64,000 nt of DNA from Eumeta japonica (Eukaryota > Arthropoda > Insecta > Lepidoptera > Psychidae), in contig BGZK01000213.1 of NCBI GenBank assembly GCA_005406025.1, forward strand, positions 527,883 through 591,882, written 5' to 3'. Within the stretch, counting starts at the first letter, position 1, and each line of letters opens with the position of its first letter. The notes beneath the pieces were generated by a model. The model was not told the DNA's origin. It searched no databases and worked only from the letters and a program-made list of their open reading frames with translations. Positions 33,530-45,215 of the stretch are shown in pieces. The translations under genes were made by a program, and so were the position numbers.

Positions 33530-34010
33530 CAAGCATGAACCCTCGTCGTTCAACGTCGTCGTGGGCTAGTTTGACATATGTACGGCATTTATCAATAAAG
33601 CGGAACAAGATATGTTCTATAATCCGATTTGTCTGTGTTGATCGTAATTAGTTCAAACGGAGGCCTCTTTACAGAACGCTAAACCTTAAAAAGGAGAAAG
33701 TCTCTCAAAGGGCTTATTAAAAACGTTCGCACTTTAATCTCACCCGAACAAACTCTCCTTCAAGCTTATTGGCTCGAATCGAGAGGACCGCCTACGTAGA
33801 TTCAAAATTAAAAATCTCCTCGCGAGGGATTTATACAGCATCGGGGATCGATCATTCGCAATCGATCCGACCCACATTCAGTGCTGCAAGGTTTCCCTAA
33901 TTGGCTGTTCGCTTCAACCTCGGCGTGACCCGACGGTGCGTGTGGGCGTTTTGCATTACACGCCCGCTGCGGCCTGTGAGGTAGCTACCGACAATATATT
34001 TCATTTTTGC
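33530..34010. other. GC-elevated unique island
   Basis: About 480 bp with frequent CpG (CGTCGTTCAACGTCGTCGTG at 33543; GGTGCGTGTGGGCG at 33934). Short inverted matches occur (TCGGGGATCGATCATTCGCA with ATCGATCCGA). No repeat match within the window and no long frame. A conserved non-coding or regulatory element is plausible but unproven. Confidence 0.3.
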
Positions 34011-34651
34011 CATAAACAAGTTTCACTGTTTCGGACAGAGCGAGAATAAATATTTTTATCACTGTGACAAATTATTCATTGTTGTCCTGATTCGATTTTA
34101 CTTCCGATTTGTCTAATACTTCTTATCCCGCGTTCGATTCTTTGCCGGCGAAATTCGCTTGTAAAAGAAACTCTCTTCGGTGTGGATTTCGACGATAAAT
34201 GCTCTTGTGTAAGAAAAACAGTTAAAATTTCTGAAAAACATAGAGACTGACATAGATTCATTACTACAAATAAAGAGAAATTTGCATGTTTACACGTTGG
34301 TGGACTATGTAAAGTTAAGATTTCAATTATAAGACTCTGTATGCACACGTTCAACAAGGTCTATATAGATGTACAAAATTTACCCTTATATATTTCAAAT
34401 GTTAATTAAGTAAATATTTGGTTAAAAAAGGTTTTATACAATTTCCGAACATCGAATAGAAGTCACGAATACATGCGCAGCTCATTTTTCTACCGAGTTG
34501 TTTCTTTTTGTAATATACTTTCATATTTGATTATTTTTGTGTATAAATATTTTAAGAATAACCCTCCTCAAATTTCTTGGTCGTCTTCCATGAGGCTAGA
34601 CTACCTTCTGAATGACTAGCGATTTATCATATATTATAATTTATTTCAAGT
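34011..34651. other. No feature recognised
   Basis: The 93-codon minus-strand frame at 34076-34357 shows no domain. The rest is AT-rich. Confidence 0.4.
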
Positions 34652-34998
34652 GCTATACTAATATTATAAACACGAAAGAAGCTCTGTCCGTCTGTTAAGT
34701 TTTCACGACAAAGCCGCTAAACCGATTTTGATGAAATTTAGGATCTAGTACGAATATGCATTTTCTCAAATGATAGGCTATATATTATCAATTCAATAAA
34801 TTACCTGTTTGTTTGTTTATTCAGGATAATATCCAAAACGACTAAACGAGTTGTCCAAGATAGGACCGGGTACGATACCGGAAGCGGTACTAGAATAAAG
34901 AGCGGGTCTGGGATCGAAATCGATAACGCGATGGAGACTGGAAGCAATCACTGCTATATCATTATTTGTACAAAGCGAAGCGGGCGGGAAACTGTTAG
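34652..34998 (+). mobile_element. Helitron-like non-autonomous element
   Basis: Starts CTATACTAATATTATAAAC at 34653, then GCTCTGTCCGTCTGTTAAG and CCGCTAAACCGATTTTGATG; a short GGGTCTGGGATCGAAATCG stretch; ends GCGAAGCGGGCGGGAAACTG followed by TTAG-T. Same architecture as 22176-23365. Terminal bases are mutated (GC for TC, TTAG for CTAG). 347 bp with no coding capacity. Confidence 0.55.
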
Positions 34999-35054
34999 TA
35001 ATAAATTAAATTCAAGTTATCTCAAATGTCCATATTTAAAATAAAGTTCCCCTT

Positions 35055-35092
35055 TTTTTAAAACGCTCTTCAGAAGAAGAGCGTTTTAAAAA
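35055..35092. repeat. 16-bp hairpin
   Basis: TTTTTAAAACGCTCTT and its exact inverse AAGAGCGTTTTAAAAA, loop CAGAAG. It lies between the Helitron-like element and the RTE relic. It could mark the end of a small inverted-repeat element or be a chance foldback. Confidence 0.85.
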
Positions 35093-35159
35093 TTGTTGAA
35101 TGTTTCTTAAGCAAACATTTAGCGCTTTCTCTGTAGTGATTTTAAGAAATTTTCGGTTG

Positions 35160-35770
35160 AAACTGTGGACGAACGTTCATCGGAAAGGATATTCGACTGA
35201 GTGGGTCCGATTTCAACAAGGAAGTAAAACTTAGAATCCAGCTCGACTGGGCAGAGTTCCAAAAACAACCCAGCACTTTCGACTCAAAAACAATGCCGAA
35301 AGACTAAAATTGTTGAACGGTGCGTGCATGTTGGTGTCGCAAGTGATGACATACGGATATGACACGCGGTCTATTAACGTCGGCATCGTTGACAAAACCC
35401 ATGTCGCTCAGCGACAAAAGACAGAGCTATGACGGAAGTTTCTCTATGTGATTAGATCAAAATGAGGAATTTAGCAGAAGAGTTTAAATGGCTATTACAG
35501 TGCATGGAATTGTCAGCAGTTCAACTGGCATTGCGAAAAGAATAAAGCTCGTAGAACTGACACACGTTATACAGAGGCGAAGAATTATTGACTGACGATG
35601 ACGATGAGAAATCGGACAACGCGGCGCGCAAGCATACTTCCTGTCGTGGACTGACGTCCTAGTACAGGAGGAAGGTCAGAGTGGGTTACGGGCAATACGA
35701 GATCGTCTTTGTATATAGAAATTAGAGGGAAAATTGACGAGGTTTACCTCTGCCTGAGAGTGGACACCGA
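35160..35770 (+). pseudogene. Decayed RTE-type LINE, 3' part of the polyprotein
   Basis: Fragments in shifting frames resemble the region after the reverse transcriptase in RTE elements: VKLRIQLDWAEF at 35224-35259; MTYGYDTRSINVGIVDKTHV followed by AQRQ at 35346-35417 (family motif like MTYGAETWTL...VAQRAMERAML); and WTDVLVQEEGQSGLRAIRDR at 35647-35706. Several stops and frameshifts separate them. Only the C-terminal third or so is recognisable; no endonuclease or YADD motif upstream. It is an old, dead insertion. Confidence 0.65.
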
Positions 35771-36534
35771 ATGGTTAGAATACAAAGATGTTTTGTTATT
35801 TTTCAAGTTTGAAGCCGAGTTCCTTGGGCGTAGCAGCGAGTGCACACAAGATAAGAACAGTTTTCTAATGTGGTTCTAGGTCGAGACTAATAGCCTAGGA
35901 TCCGACATCAGAACAACATTCTCCCATCCATCAATTGAATAAAATAAGGTCCTAAGCGTTTATTTAAATGTAAAGCATTTTAGTGTTGCCTGAAAAATCC
36001 TGATGCCAATACTTTTTCTGCTGTTTCTACTTAAAAAAAAATACATTATCAAATATAAAGATTTAAGTTAAATTTATAGCAGCCATAAAGTTCGCAGTCA
36101 ATTAATAATAAGTAATTCAGTATATAAATATACTGGGATGCGACTCTGGAAAAATTCAATGTAGATATTTGTCAAGAAATTCAATATAAAAAATATTGAT
36201 TATAAATGAAAGTTATATGCCGCAAGATTTTTCTAGAAATTTTTACATTGTTATTAAACAATAAATAATTTATATTTAAGTACGTTCTTAGAATATTACC
36301 TCAACCTATTAACAGATAAGAGATGGTTTTTGTTATTCCAGATCTCAGACTACGACACAGACTCAGACTTAGAGGAACACACTCAGACACATAATACTAT
36401 CTGCGGGCTTATATATGGATGAATAATATTAATTTGTAAAAAAATACCGGCCGCCTTTGTTATAAAGGTTTTAAAATATCCCGAAAAAGGGAAATGGTTA
36501 ATTGATATATCCCTAACACAATCCACAGAGTAAG
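35771..36534. other. AT-rich, no feature
   Basis: Nothing supported. Confidence 0.4.
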
Positions 36535-36730
36535 CCGGTCACGTGTCAGTCAGATGCATAACGCATGAGCCGGCGCACGCAACGGCGGCCGGACGTGAAA
36601 TGTGGACACTTCCTCAACACATTCTGTTACGCGTTATAAATAATATAATAAATGATCCGGCGCATCGTATTAATATGCCGCGGCACTCACACATGTCCCG
36701 ACTGCTGTGTAGTCAACTTCGCCGCTGACG
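36535..36730. other. CpG-rich patch
   Basis: GCCGGCGCACGCAACGGCGG, GATCCGGCGCATCG and TGCCGCGGCACTCA mark about 200 bp of raised CpG. It contains a 61-codon frame of no recognisable family. Origin unknown. Confidence 0.3.
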
Positions 36731-38989
36731 TTAGTCACAATTTTATTATACCTATATGGATCGCTTAAAATATTGGAATCTTGGAATTAGCTCCTAAACA
36801 AAAAAATAAAATAAATATTTATTTATGTTGATGTGGATATCTTCAATAAAAATTCATATTTAAAAAAATCAGATTAGATAAAAAAATAATTATTCTCGCT
36901 TGTCTCAAAGTTCGTAATACACAAACAGTGATACAATAAATTACTTGCTCGTTAGAAAGACAATTAACAATAAAATAAAAAATCTAATTAATTCAACTAT
37001 AATCTATATTATCATTACGGAGAAAAAGGAGATTACCACATTCATTACAACGCGAGAATACGAAAAGTACATATTATTTTTATTAACCGTGTGAGGAAAA
37101 TTATATTTTTAAGCTATACAGCTATCAGCTATATGAAATGTATTGTTATGGATTTGATTCATAACATAACAACACACATAACATAACAATCTTGATGAAT
37201 ATAGACGGTGGTATCTACTTCTAGTAAAAAGAATCTTATTTATGCATTCATCAAAAGAAGCCCGATGTCGAGAGTTGAATCAACTCAATGAATTATCATT
37301 ACAAACAGTACTTTTTTTTCTCACTTCTTTCAATATCATACATATGGGGATATTTAGAAGTTCCTTTTATTTCCTTTATCTTTAATTCTTTCTTTTTTAT
37401 TTATTTTCTCATTGAAATAATAGACGACTCGATGAAAACGTCCAAAAGTTTGAACATATGGAAATGACAATAGGTTCGACAAACATTACATTTTCAGCTT
37501 TCTTTTATCTAATCAATTTTCTCCCGATATAGTACGAGGAGTAAATACTAAATTCTCCTCTCTTCCTTTATACGATTTAGATCATGACCGGAGGATCATC
37601 AGATCATCGATCACCGGCCTTGGGTGAAATAAACCATAGTATAATGTGATGATGCTGCGAACGCTGAAATATGTCATAAAGCACTGAAAATATTTCCAGA
37701 GGAATCTACCTGTGCAGTTACCCGCAAAGAAAGGTAAAATATGACAACGAGTGACGAGTTACCAGGCACGATATAAGAAGGATAGCTAAAGAAATACATA
37801 AATGGCGACGTTTTTCAGAGATTAAGTAGTAAATTTAAAATAATCTATGCGCACATTTTTTCCTAATCACATAATAATTTTAATACAAGAAAAATTGACT
37901 TCGTTTTACATAGCTATTACTTTATGCGAGCGTAAAATTCGTTCGCTAACATAACGTGTAATGTATTCAGATGTTTTTAATTTCTTTACATTCGTATCTT
38001 TAGACAGTTAATATTAATATGGATTATCTGGAATTAGGTATGCGAAGAAATAATAATGTGACAAATTTCGATAATTACAACATCAAACACAAAACAACGA
38101 AAATCTAGTTTGAAAATTGCCCAATTCTTCAAGGCTACATCAAACTTCATCGAATGCAAGGAATTAAAATTAAAATGGGTTTTGGATTTTTTACATAATT
38201 TTGCATAATATATTTTTTTTAAATTATAATTCATATAGTAGCGATCCACATAAACGAATGCAATTAATTGATAAATGGCATATAAAATATAATAAACTTA
38301 CACACCGAATGCCATCATTATTGAAACAAATCAGATAATAGGGACTTTTTTTATTAAAAGCCAGATATAGTTTCGTAAAATATGCACCTGTGTAGTTCGA
38401 ACTTGCATTAAACCCAAAATAAAGATATGTGTTTCTCGACACAGCCAATCACCGGTCTGATTATAGCATAATTTGTATACAGTAAATACTACTCATTACT
38501 TTATTAAAGATTCCGTTTATTTTAATTAGATATTATACATATATTTTATACAGAGGTATCTTACATTTTAATACCCGTACGCAGTGTTTGATACGCTTGT
38601 ATTAAAACACTAATTAATAGATGAGCGTAATGTAATTCAATTAATATAAATTAATGTGATTTGGTTAAAAAAAATACTGAATATTAGTATTCCAAATGGA
38701 CAAAATATTGAAAGTCCTACTTGAAAAAATAAAAACATAAATATTGTTTTGGTGCTGATTTTTTTTCTTATCATTTTTATTTTAATCCTTTTGTTTTTCA
38801 GTTTATTTTCGACGTATCAGAAGTTTGAATACAGCAAAAGGTCTATGAATTGCATTAAAAATAAAAATTCAAATTAAGATACTTTATTTTTCCGATCTTA
38901 CCTAAAAGAATCTATACAATAAAATACAAACTGAATGTTTATATTTTATTCTATTGGTTTTTTACAGTTAATTACTCTATATTTTTATA
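36731..38989. other. Long AT-rich stretch, no gene
   Basis: No repeat, RNA or gene recognised. The frames at 38034-38448 (minus) are AT-rich chance frames. Confidence 0.45.
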
Positions 38990-39095
38990 CCAATCGACCA
39001 CGCTGTCAACCATAATCTCGAACTAGTTCCTGCTTCTGATTCCAAACCTAGCCTCGCTTTTGATTCTAGATTCCGATTCTGTTCAAGAAATACAT
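38990..39095 (-). repeat. Degenerate GGAATC-type array
   Basis: TTCTGATTCCAAACC, TTTTGATTCTAGATTCCGAT and TCTG repeat a GATTC core. Read on the minus strand it resembles the GGGATCGAAATCG arrays of the Helitron-like copies. No ends seen. Confidence 0.35.
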
Positions 39096-39636
39096 AATGT
39101 AGAAAAATCAACACTATCCTATATGTTACTCCGGGATGTAAACTATTACACCATACCACATTTCACGAAATTGTTTGAGATTAAATATCCTATTCTACTT
39201 TACGGTTTAATGTCGGTATTTATTTTAATGACAGTGTGTAGTAATAAACATTAGCGTTTGTTTGATCGAAGCGAGGTTCCGCTTTCTCATTTGGAAAGCC
39301 ATGGTACCCTAAATTAGCAGAAAAAACAATGATTACCATAATGCGTTAATGATGTGACTGAGATAAGCAAACATTATTCTAATTCGGATTGGTAGGCTTT
39401 TGCGGTCTGGTAACATTTAAATGAAAAATTGAAGTTTCATGGATATGTAAACTTTAATCGTACGCTTGTGATTACACAACCGGATCATGTATATTTCAAT
39501 TACACTTATAATTTTTAAATAAACATGTCATCAAAGAAAATGCATATGTAATTGCTTACGTTTTCGATGATGTACTGAATATACGTGCATAGTTTTGTAC
39601 TTAACCATCAGAATATGTACGCACTAAAATTTTATT
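39096..39636. other. AT-rich, no feature
   Basis: Nothing supported. Confidence 0.4.
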
Positions 39637-39678
39637 ACACACACACACACACACACACACATTTATATATATATATAA
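39637..39678. repeat. (AC)n(AT)n microsatellite
   Basis: An uninterrupted AC run of about 25 bp is followed by TTT and a 14-bp AT run. Confidence 0.95.
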
Positions 39679-40914
39679 CATAAGAGCCTAGATAATATTA
39701 ATGTCGGATAATATCAGTGTAAGAAATAAAAATGTTTGTTTGTATTTACGGTCGGTCGGAAAGAAATTCTGTACAAAAATGTTTTGGCCAAAAGTTGGCA
39801 GGTAAGTAAAATTTATGTGAAGTACGTTTGGTAGCTAACCAAGATTTAAGAAAAATCGTATAGAAAACAGAATATTTGTGATGTTTCTTATAAGTATTGT
39901 GTGTGTAGAGACCATACAAAACATGACATACTACGTTTTGTACGTGTGGTATTCGTTTATGTTTGATTTCTTAGGCCACGTCAGTTTTATTTATATATAA
40001 CAATTAAATTAAACAAAAAACACATTCTTTATATAATACTGAAAAAGAGCTGACAGATTTCTCAATTGATAACACAAAACTAGTTTTAATATACTTTTGT
40101 ACCTACAAACATATTCTAGATGTTGTTATTTAAATTAAAAATTAAACGTTATTTAAATTATATGTTAATTTAAAAAAAATGTAATTTTTTTAACTTTCCA
40201 TGTCCATAATTTAATTCAAACGTGAAGCGCAGAATAAACGAATTGTCATGTCTGGCGCAGATAGGACGTACGTTGCGCCATTCTCGGGGGGTGAAACGAG
40301 AAATTTGACCTGGCATTATGTGGGTTTTATCGTGGCACAAGGCTTCTGCGGCGGTGCAAGGGGCGCTTTTGTGTGGGGCGCGTCGTAAAAGAGCGGCCTT
40401 TACATACTATTACGGATAATAACATATTTTGTTTGGTGAACGAATGCGGTAAAAAACGTAATGCTGTGAAATTTATACTAGTAGATGTTGTGAATAAAGT
40501 TTTGTCGGTCGGGTGTTAGTTTTTTATTTTAATATTTATGCTTTATTACATATATTACAGTTTTCATATTATCGTATTCCAGGAGATAGGTACAATTAAT
40601 TTACTATTTCGCTCACATTTATTCCTCATTTTGAGTTCTCGACTTGATTATTGAATTTAACTTCGCTCACTCAATATCGGTTGGACAATATTACAATAAT
40701 GTAATACAGGCCATTTTTATTAGGTTTCCAAAACATGAAGCAGTAGAACCATCCGTTCCGACAGTTGTATTCCGATTTAAAACAAACCAACAATTCTATC
40801 CGTTCCGATATCAGAGTCGGCGCATCAGAATATCGAAGAGCCGCTCACTTAAGTACGTTATAATATGTAAATTTCTGTCTCTTTGCGCCTCACTTTTTTT
40901 TTTTAATAGGAGTC
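39679..40914. other. No gene recognised
   Basis: Mostly AT-rich. A GC-richer stretch at 40230-40400 (GGCGGTGCAAGGGGCGC) was not identified. Confidence 0.4.
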
Positions 40915-41060
40915 GCAACATCGCCGGCTGTTCCCGTTAGGCCACGTGCTCGCCGCGATTCGAACGCGCCGCGCCCGCGTCGCCGCGCAACGTGACCGAC
41001 TGCACGCGTCACCTTATCGGTCGCGCCGTGCGCCGACCGATACATGAACGTACGGTTTTT
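40915..41060. other. Strongly CpG-rich patch
   Basis: GATTCGAACGCGCCGCGCCC, GCGTCGCCGCGCAACG and TCGGTCGCGCCGTGCGCC give the densest CpG of the window over about 130 bp. TATCGGTCG and CGACCGATA (41013-41041) fold back on each other. Minus-strand GCGTTCGAATCGC resembles a polymerase III B box, and the minus strand runs into an A10 stretch at 40894-40903, so a short retroposed element on the minus strand is possible. Confidence 0.35.
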
Positions 41061-41105
41061 CGCTTTTAACATCTAGTTTTGTCTATGGTGACTATTTTTA
41101 TGAAG

Positions 41106-41345
41106 CGCGGCGGCTAGTCGATGGTCGAGACCATTCGGCTTCGAACCGAAAGTTACCGCCTTCGATCCCGACCAGGGGCGAAATGACTAGTGGGTTTTTG
41201 ACTTAAAATCGATCTGACGATGACCTGGTGACGACTGTAGTCGATTGCGCACCCGCACGAGGCCAGCGTGGAGGAGAAACTTCATCCCCTCAATCTGAAG
41301 CGAGTTCGGGCGAATGAAACCCGATCCAAAAACGGCTCAGTCAAG
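41106..41345 (+). repeat. tRNA-derived SINE
   Basis: TAGTCGATGG (41115-41124) fits an A box and CTTCGATCCC (41160-41169) a B box, 35 nt apart as in a tRNA promoter. Around them CGGCTTCGAACCGAAAGTTA and CCCGACCAGG follow tRNA-SINE order. The body continues with GATCTGACGATGACCTGGTG, CGCACCCGCACGAGGCCAGC and GAATGAAACCCGATCCAAAA. GC-rich against AT-rich downstream flank. Family not named; no clear tail or target duplication seen. Confidence 0.5.
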
Positions 41346-42239
41346 TGACGAGTATTTCAATAACGTATTGGACCGTTCACTGATAAGAAGTGTGCAGATT
41401 GCTGACCGGTAGAAAAATACGTAGTACAACGAAAATAGTTCAAATATAATCTAAGGATAAATGAATAAATAGCAAAACTCAAAGAAACAAGCCTTTGACA
41501 AAATAAAGATTGTAACTTGTTTGGCGCAGGTTTTCATTATTCGCTTATTTTATAAAGATGTTGTATATATATATATATATTTTTTTTTTAATGAAAAGAA
41601 ATGTCTTAATTGTGAGAAATGGCATTTTTGCGTTAGCCCATAAATTACACTAAATCGCAGATTACTTTGCGATTTGATAGATAACTTTGCGATTGTTAAT
41701 TTAGTGAAGTGGTTGGAGTGCTCGCGCTAAAAATGATAACAGAATGATAACGACTGAATCATATACTAAATTACTTGGTAGAGGGATTTAATGGGTTTTA
41801 ATAGGTTTAATAGGTTGCAGGTCACTGCTACTTGAATATTTTTTTTTGTTTATTAGATATATCTAGATGTTCAAATTTATGGAAATATATAAAATATGAA
41901 CATGCACATATTTTATAATACGTTACAAATTTACAAAATAATGTTAAAAATGAAATAATAAACAATCAAATATAATAAACATTAAAAATATATAAATCGT
42001 TATATTTGTTGCAGATTTAAGGCTATGCATTTTATTCGTATAACCCATATAAAGTATACTGATGTAGCTCACGAATCTACTTTGATTGGAACATAAAGCC
42101 GTAGTGTTCAAGCCCGTAGCCATCTGTTCTTAAATAGCGGTCTTAGATTTAGGGAGGTAATTATTATTTTAATATAAAGTTAATTAAACATTTAAGAAAT
42201 ACATTTAATTAACATCGTTCTCCTGTTGCTACATTCACG
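41346..42239. other. AT-rich, short (TA)9 tract
   Basis: A TA run of 18 bp (41563-41580) followed by T9. Otherwise no feature. Confidence 0.5.
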
Positions 42240-42419
42240 CTAGCGAAACCGGGAGTAAAAGCTGGTATCTTTGTAAACTATAACCTACGTACACATTATA
42301 ATATATTCTGATGTATAAGCTATATATAGCGAAGTTTCATTAAAATTCGTTCAGTAGTTTTTATCTCAAAACGTAACGAACATACATTTTCACAAACTTT
42401 GGCGTTTATATTAGTAGGA
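42240..42419 (-). mobile_element. Helitron-like non-autonomous element, minus strand
   Basis: Read on the minus strand: A|TCCTACTAATATAAACGCC at the 5' end (42419), CTACTGAACGAATTTTAATG inside, and GGTTTCGCTAG at the 3' end (42240). The order of motifs matches the element at 34652. The base after CTAG is C, not the usual T, so the 3' boundary is less certain. 180 bp. Confidence 0.5.
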
Positions 42420-43666
42420 TTTCTACACAAGATAAAGATGGCTGATTGTATTTTGTCGGAGAACACAAATTGTATAATATATAGTGCTGCACCAAGACCC
42501 ATTGACGTCCCATGTGTTATGTTCATCACACGTTTTTGAGAGACCGAAATTTTAGCTTGAAGGCGAAAATATTTAATATATCGATGGTAGTTTAATATAT
42601 TGAAGCCTCTAACTTACTCTCGCACATTAGACTCATCTACGAAAGGGTTTTTTTTTAATAAAAATAAAAAAAAGGGATAACGAAAGACAAACCGTGCAGT
42701 AAAAGTTGAAGGAGCTAAAATGTACTGTGCCCTCGTGGATCATTCATATTTTCAGTTGTTACGTGAGTTAAGAGTAGGAGATTTTTTTTCTAAGTTTTTC
42801 CTTTTATTTATTGAAATAATTGCGAAGTAGGATAGAAGATTGGTTATTTAGATGTATATACTTTCGCGATATATTGAAAATAATAATAATGTTAAGGGTC
42901 ACTTATCGGGTTTAAAAGTTATTAGAGAAATAATTTTTATGAATAATAATATATTTATTTTATCTTATAGATGATACAAAAACTTTACAATAAAATTACA
43001 CTCGTTTCGATACTTTATTTGAGAAAGAATTATCAAAAAATAATAATTTTCTTACTAACAAATTAAAAATTTGTACGTTTAATTCAATTTCATGATGGGC
43101 TGACGCGGTAATGAAAGTCATTAGCGGATTTCCAAAAATATGTTCAATTTTATGAATGAAAATCATAACTCAGAAAAAAATATCAGCTACATAATCATCT
43201 GAATTAACATAAAACATTGATAAATGTTTCTCTCAATTAATAGTTATTAAGTTTCTAAATTTTTCCATTTTTATATATATATAATTATACTTTTTTATAA
43301 TATTTAAAATCACTTATACACAATTACTTAATGAAGGCAAATTTTGAAATGTATTACAATAAATAATGAGCTATGACTTAATAACTATACTGTGATAATA
43401 TATCTACACACCTGATTTTTTTTTCAATGCAATGTTTCCATATCCATACAATAAATTGTACTCATGATTATTTTTGGCGTCAAACGTAACGTACTATTAT
43501 TAAAAAAAATATCTCTGACCCAAATAGATTTAAGTAGTGTTAGGTTAACATCAGGAGAGGACCGTCAAAACTGCTTGTTGCAGTTTTTTGATCAGAAGTC
43601 CCAAAATTTCTACAGCAATGGCATGATGTCACTACCTATAAAACGCCAACAAGTTGTTGAAGTGGA
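42420..43666. other. AT-rich, no gene
   Basis: Nothing supported. The 77-codon frame ending in the TA tract at 43667 is not convincing. Confidence 0.4.
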
Positions 43667-43689
43667 ATATATATATATATATATATATA
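43667..43689. repeat. (AT)n microsatellite
   Basis: Uninterrupted AT run of about 23 bp without the inverted flanks seen at 11254 and 30559. Confidence 0.95.
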
Positions 43690-43819
43690 ATAATTAAATG
43701 TATGTAAAATATGATGAAAACTCATCTATAATTTTCCCCGACCTTATAATTACAAATCTTGACTAACTTTGCGCTTCCCCCGATGCAATTTAAACAAAAC
43801 ACATGGGAGTTAATTGACG

Positions 43820-43920
43820 GAATTTAGCCATTAGCGCGCCCGTACGCGATCGGCGCGGTAGGGCGGTCGGTCCAACGAATAATTATCGTCGGATGGATGG
43901 ACAGCGCTTTGGCGTGTATG
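43820..43920. other. Small CpG-rich patch
   Basis: GCGCGCCCGTACGCGATCGG, CGCGGTAGGGCGGTCGG and ATGGATGGACAGCG within AT-rich DNA. Nothing recognised. Confidence 0.3.
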
Positions 43921-45160
43921 CACATATGACGTGATATAAGTATGACAACCACGTAGCATTTTATGCATATATATAATTATTTAATATGACTTTGTTAGTT
44001 GAATTTGGATAGGAACTATACCAAAGACATATGTTTTCGGTCAAAGATGTAAAAAAATCGGTAGTTCTCAGCAACTTTTATCCATCCCAAGCGAAATCGG
44101 TGTATAGACAATCATAAAATCTTGTGTTTGGTGAAACTTACGACTGAATTATGAATATAACCGACGGTATAAAAATGGGTGAACGATACTCGTTAAATAA
44201 ATTATATTCACGTTAAATAAATTAAGTCTACCATTGCGTTTATCTGACAAGTCACGTTTCAGGGTTAATGCATTAAATAAAATAAAAGTTCAATAACGTA
44301 TTCTGACATATACTAATCAAAATTTGACTACGAACCAGTTAAGAGTTTTATTATGTACTGCATTTTATTATAAACTTGATATATGATTGCTATACTCACA
44401 ATTTCTCGATAAATAAATTCAAATTATTTTAATTTGATTGTGATTATCGTTATATTGACATATGAAATGGAATCATAATGCATTGTTAAATCTATGAATA
44501 TTTTAACCATTAATAATCCGAAACAATTCCATATTAATAGGTTTGGAATAATATTAGTATATTACCTGTAATGATGATATTAAAAGTAATATTACAACTA
44601 TTATTTCTGTTGACGATTATTAATCTAAATAGCGTACTCGGAAAAGGTTTACCAATGAAGTGATCATAATAAATTATTACTTGATATATGTGTTTTTAAG
44701 GTACTAAACTATTCAAAAATATGATATTTGTATAGTTTAATAGAAAATGCTAGAATTGCTTAAAATAAAAAAAAAAAAATAATCATAGAACTAAACGCTT
44801 TTCATATATTGTCAAGATCAAAATCGAAATAAATAGATTATTTTTATTTTTATCAAATCAACAAGAAGCTCCTATTGTTAATATGGTTGCAATATAAAAA
44901 TATGCATTTTTGGATTGCAATTGCATTTGGATGATATTACATATAATATGGCAAATAAAGTGCTTATTTATAAAACGCTGTTGTTATTGTGGAGTCAGAT
45001 TTTTATTAAGGTCGCTCTTTAAGCATTCCTAGGCACAGTTCTTTATTCCAGATTGAAGGATCTACTACACCTTAAGCTATTTGTATCGGTCAACGTTGAA
45101 AATTGTAAAATGTGTAATCCTTGTTAATGCAAATGGAAATAATAGCATTGATGAAAACAT
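43921..45160. other. AT-rich, no gene
   Basis: A small direct repeat, CGTTAAATAAATTA at 44193 and 44212, is the only structure seen. Confidence 0.45.
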
Positions 45161-45164
45161 ATAA

Positions 45165-45215
45165 ATAAAGAAAGTAAATGTAGTCGGGAGACCTCTATCA
45201 GGAAAGAAGTTTTTT
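45165..45215. repeat. Possible interspersed repeat fragment (related to 21780)
   Basis: TGTAGTCGGGAGACCTCTAT, CAGGAAAGAAGTT and a T run parallel 21805-21840 with gaps. Low-confidence pair. Confidence 0.35.

Noticed and set aside
35055..35092. Hairpin as a microRNA precursor or terminator
   Set aside because: The 16-bp stem with a 6-nt loop is too short and AT-rich for a microRNA precursor, and bacterial-type terminators do not apply in this genome.
11254..39678. Roughly 9-10 kb spacing of the TA/AT tracts (11.3, 20.8, 30.6, 39.7 kb)
   Set aside because: Four points with different structure (the last is AC/AT without inverse flanks) and further tracts at 41.6 and 43.7 kb break the pattern; treated as coincidence.
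40890..41072. 60-codon Arg-rich minus-strand frame ending in poly-Lys
   Set aside because: It is a by-product of the CpG-rich patch and an A-run on the minus strand.
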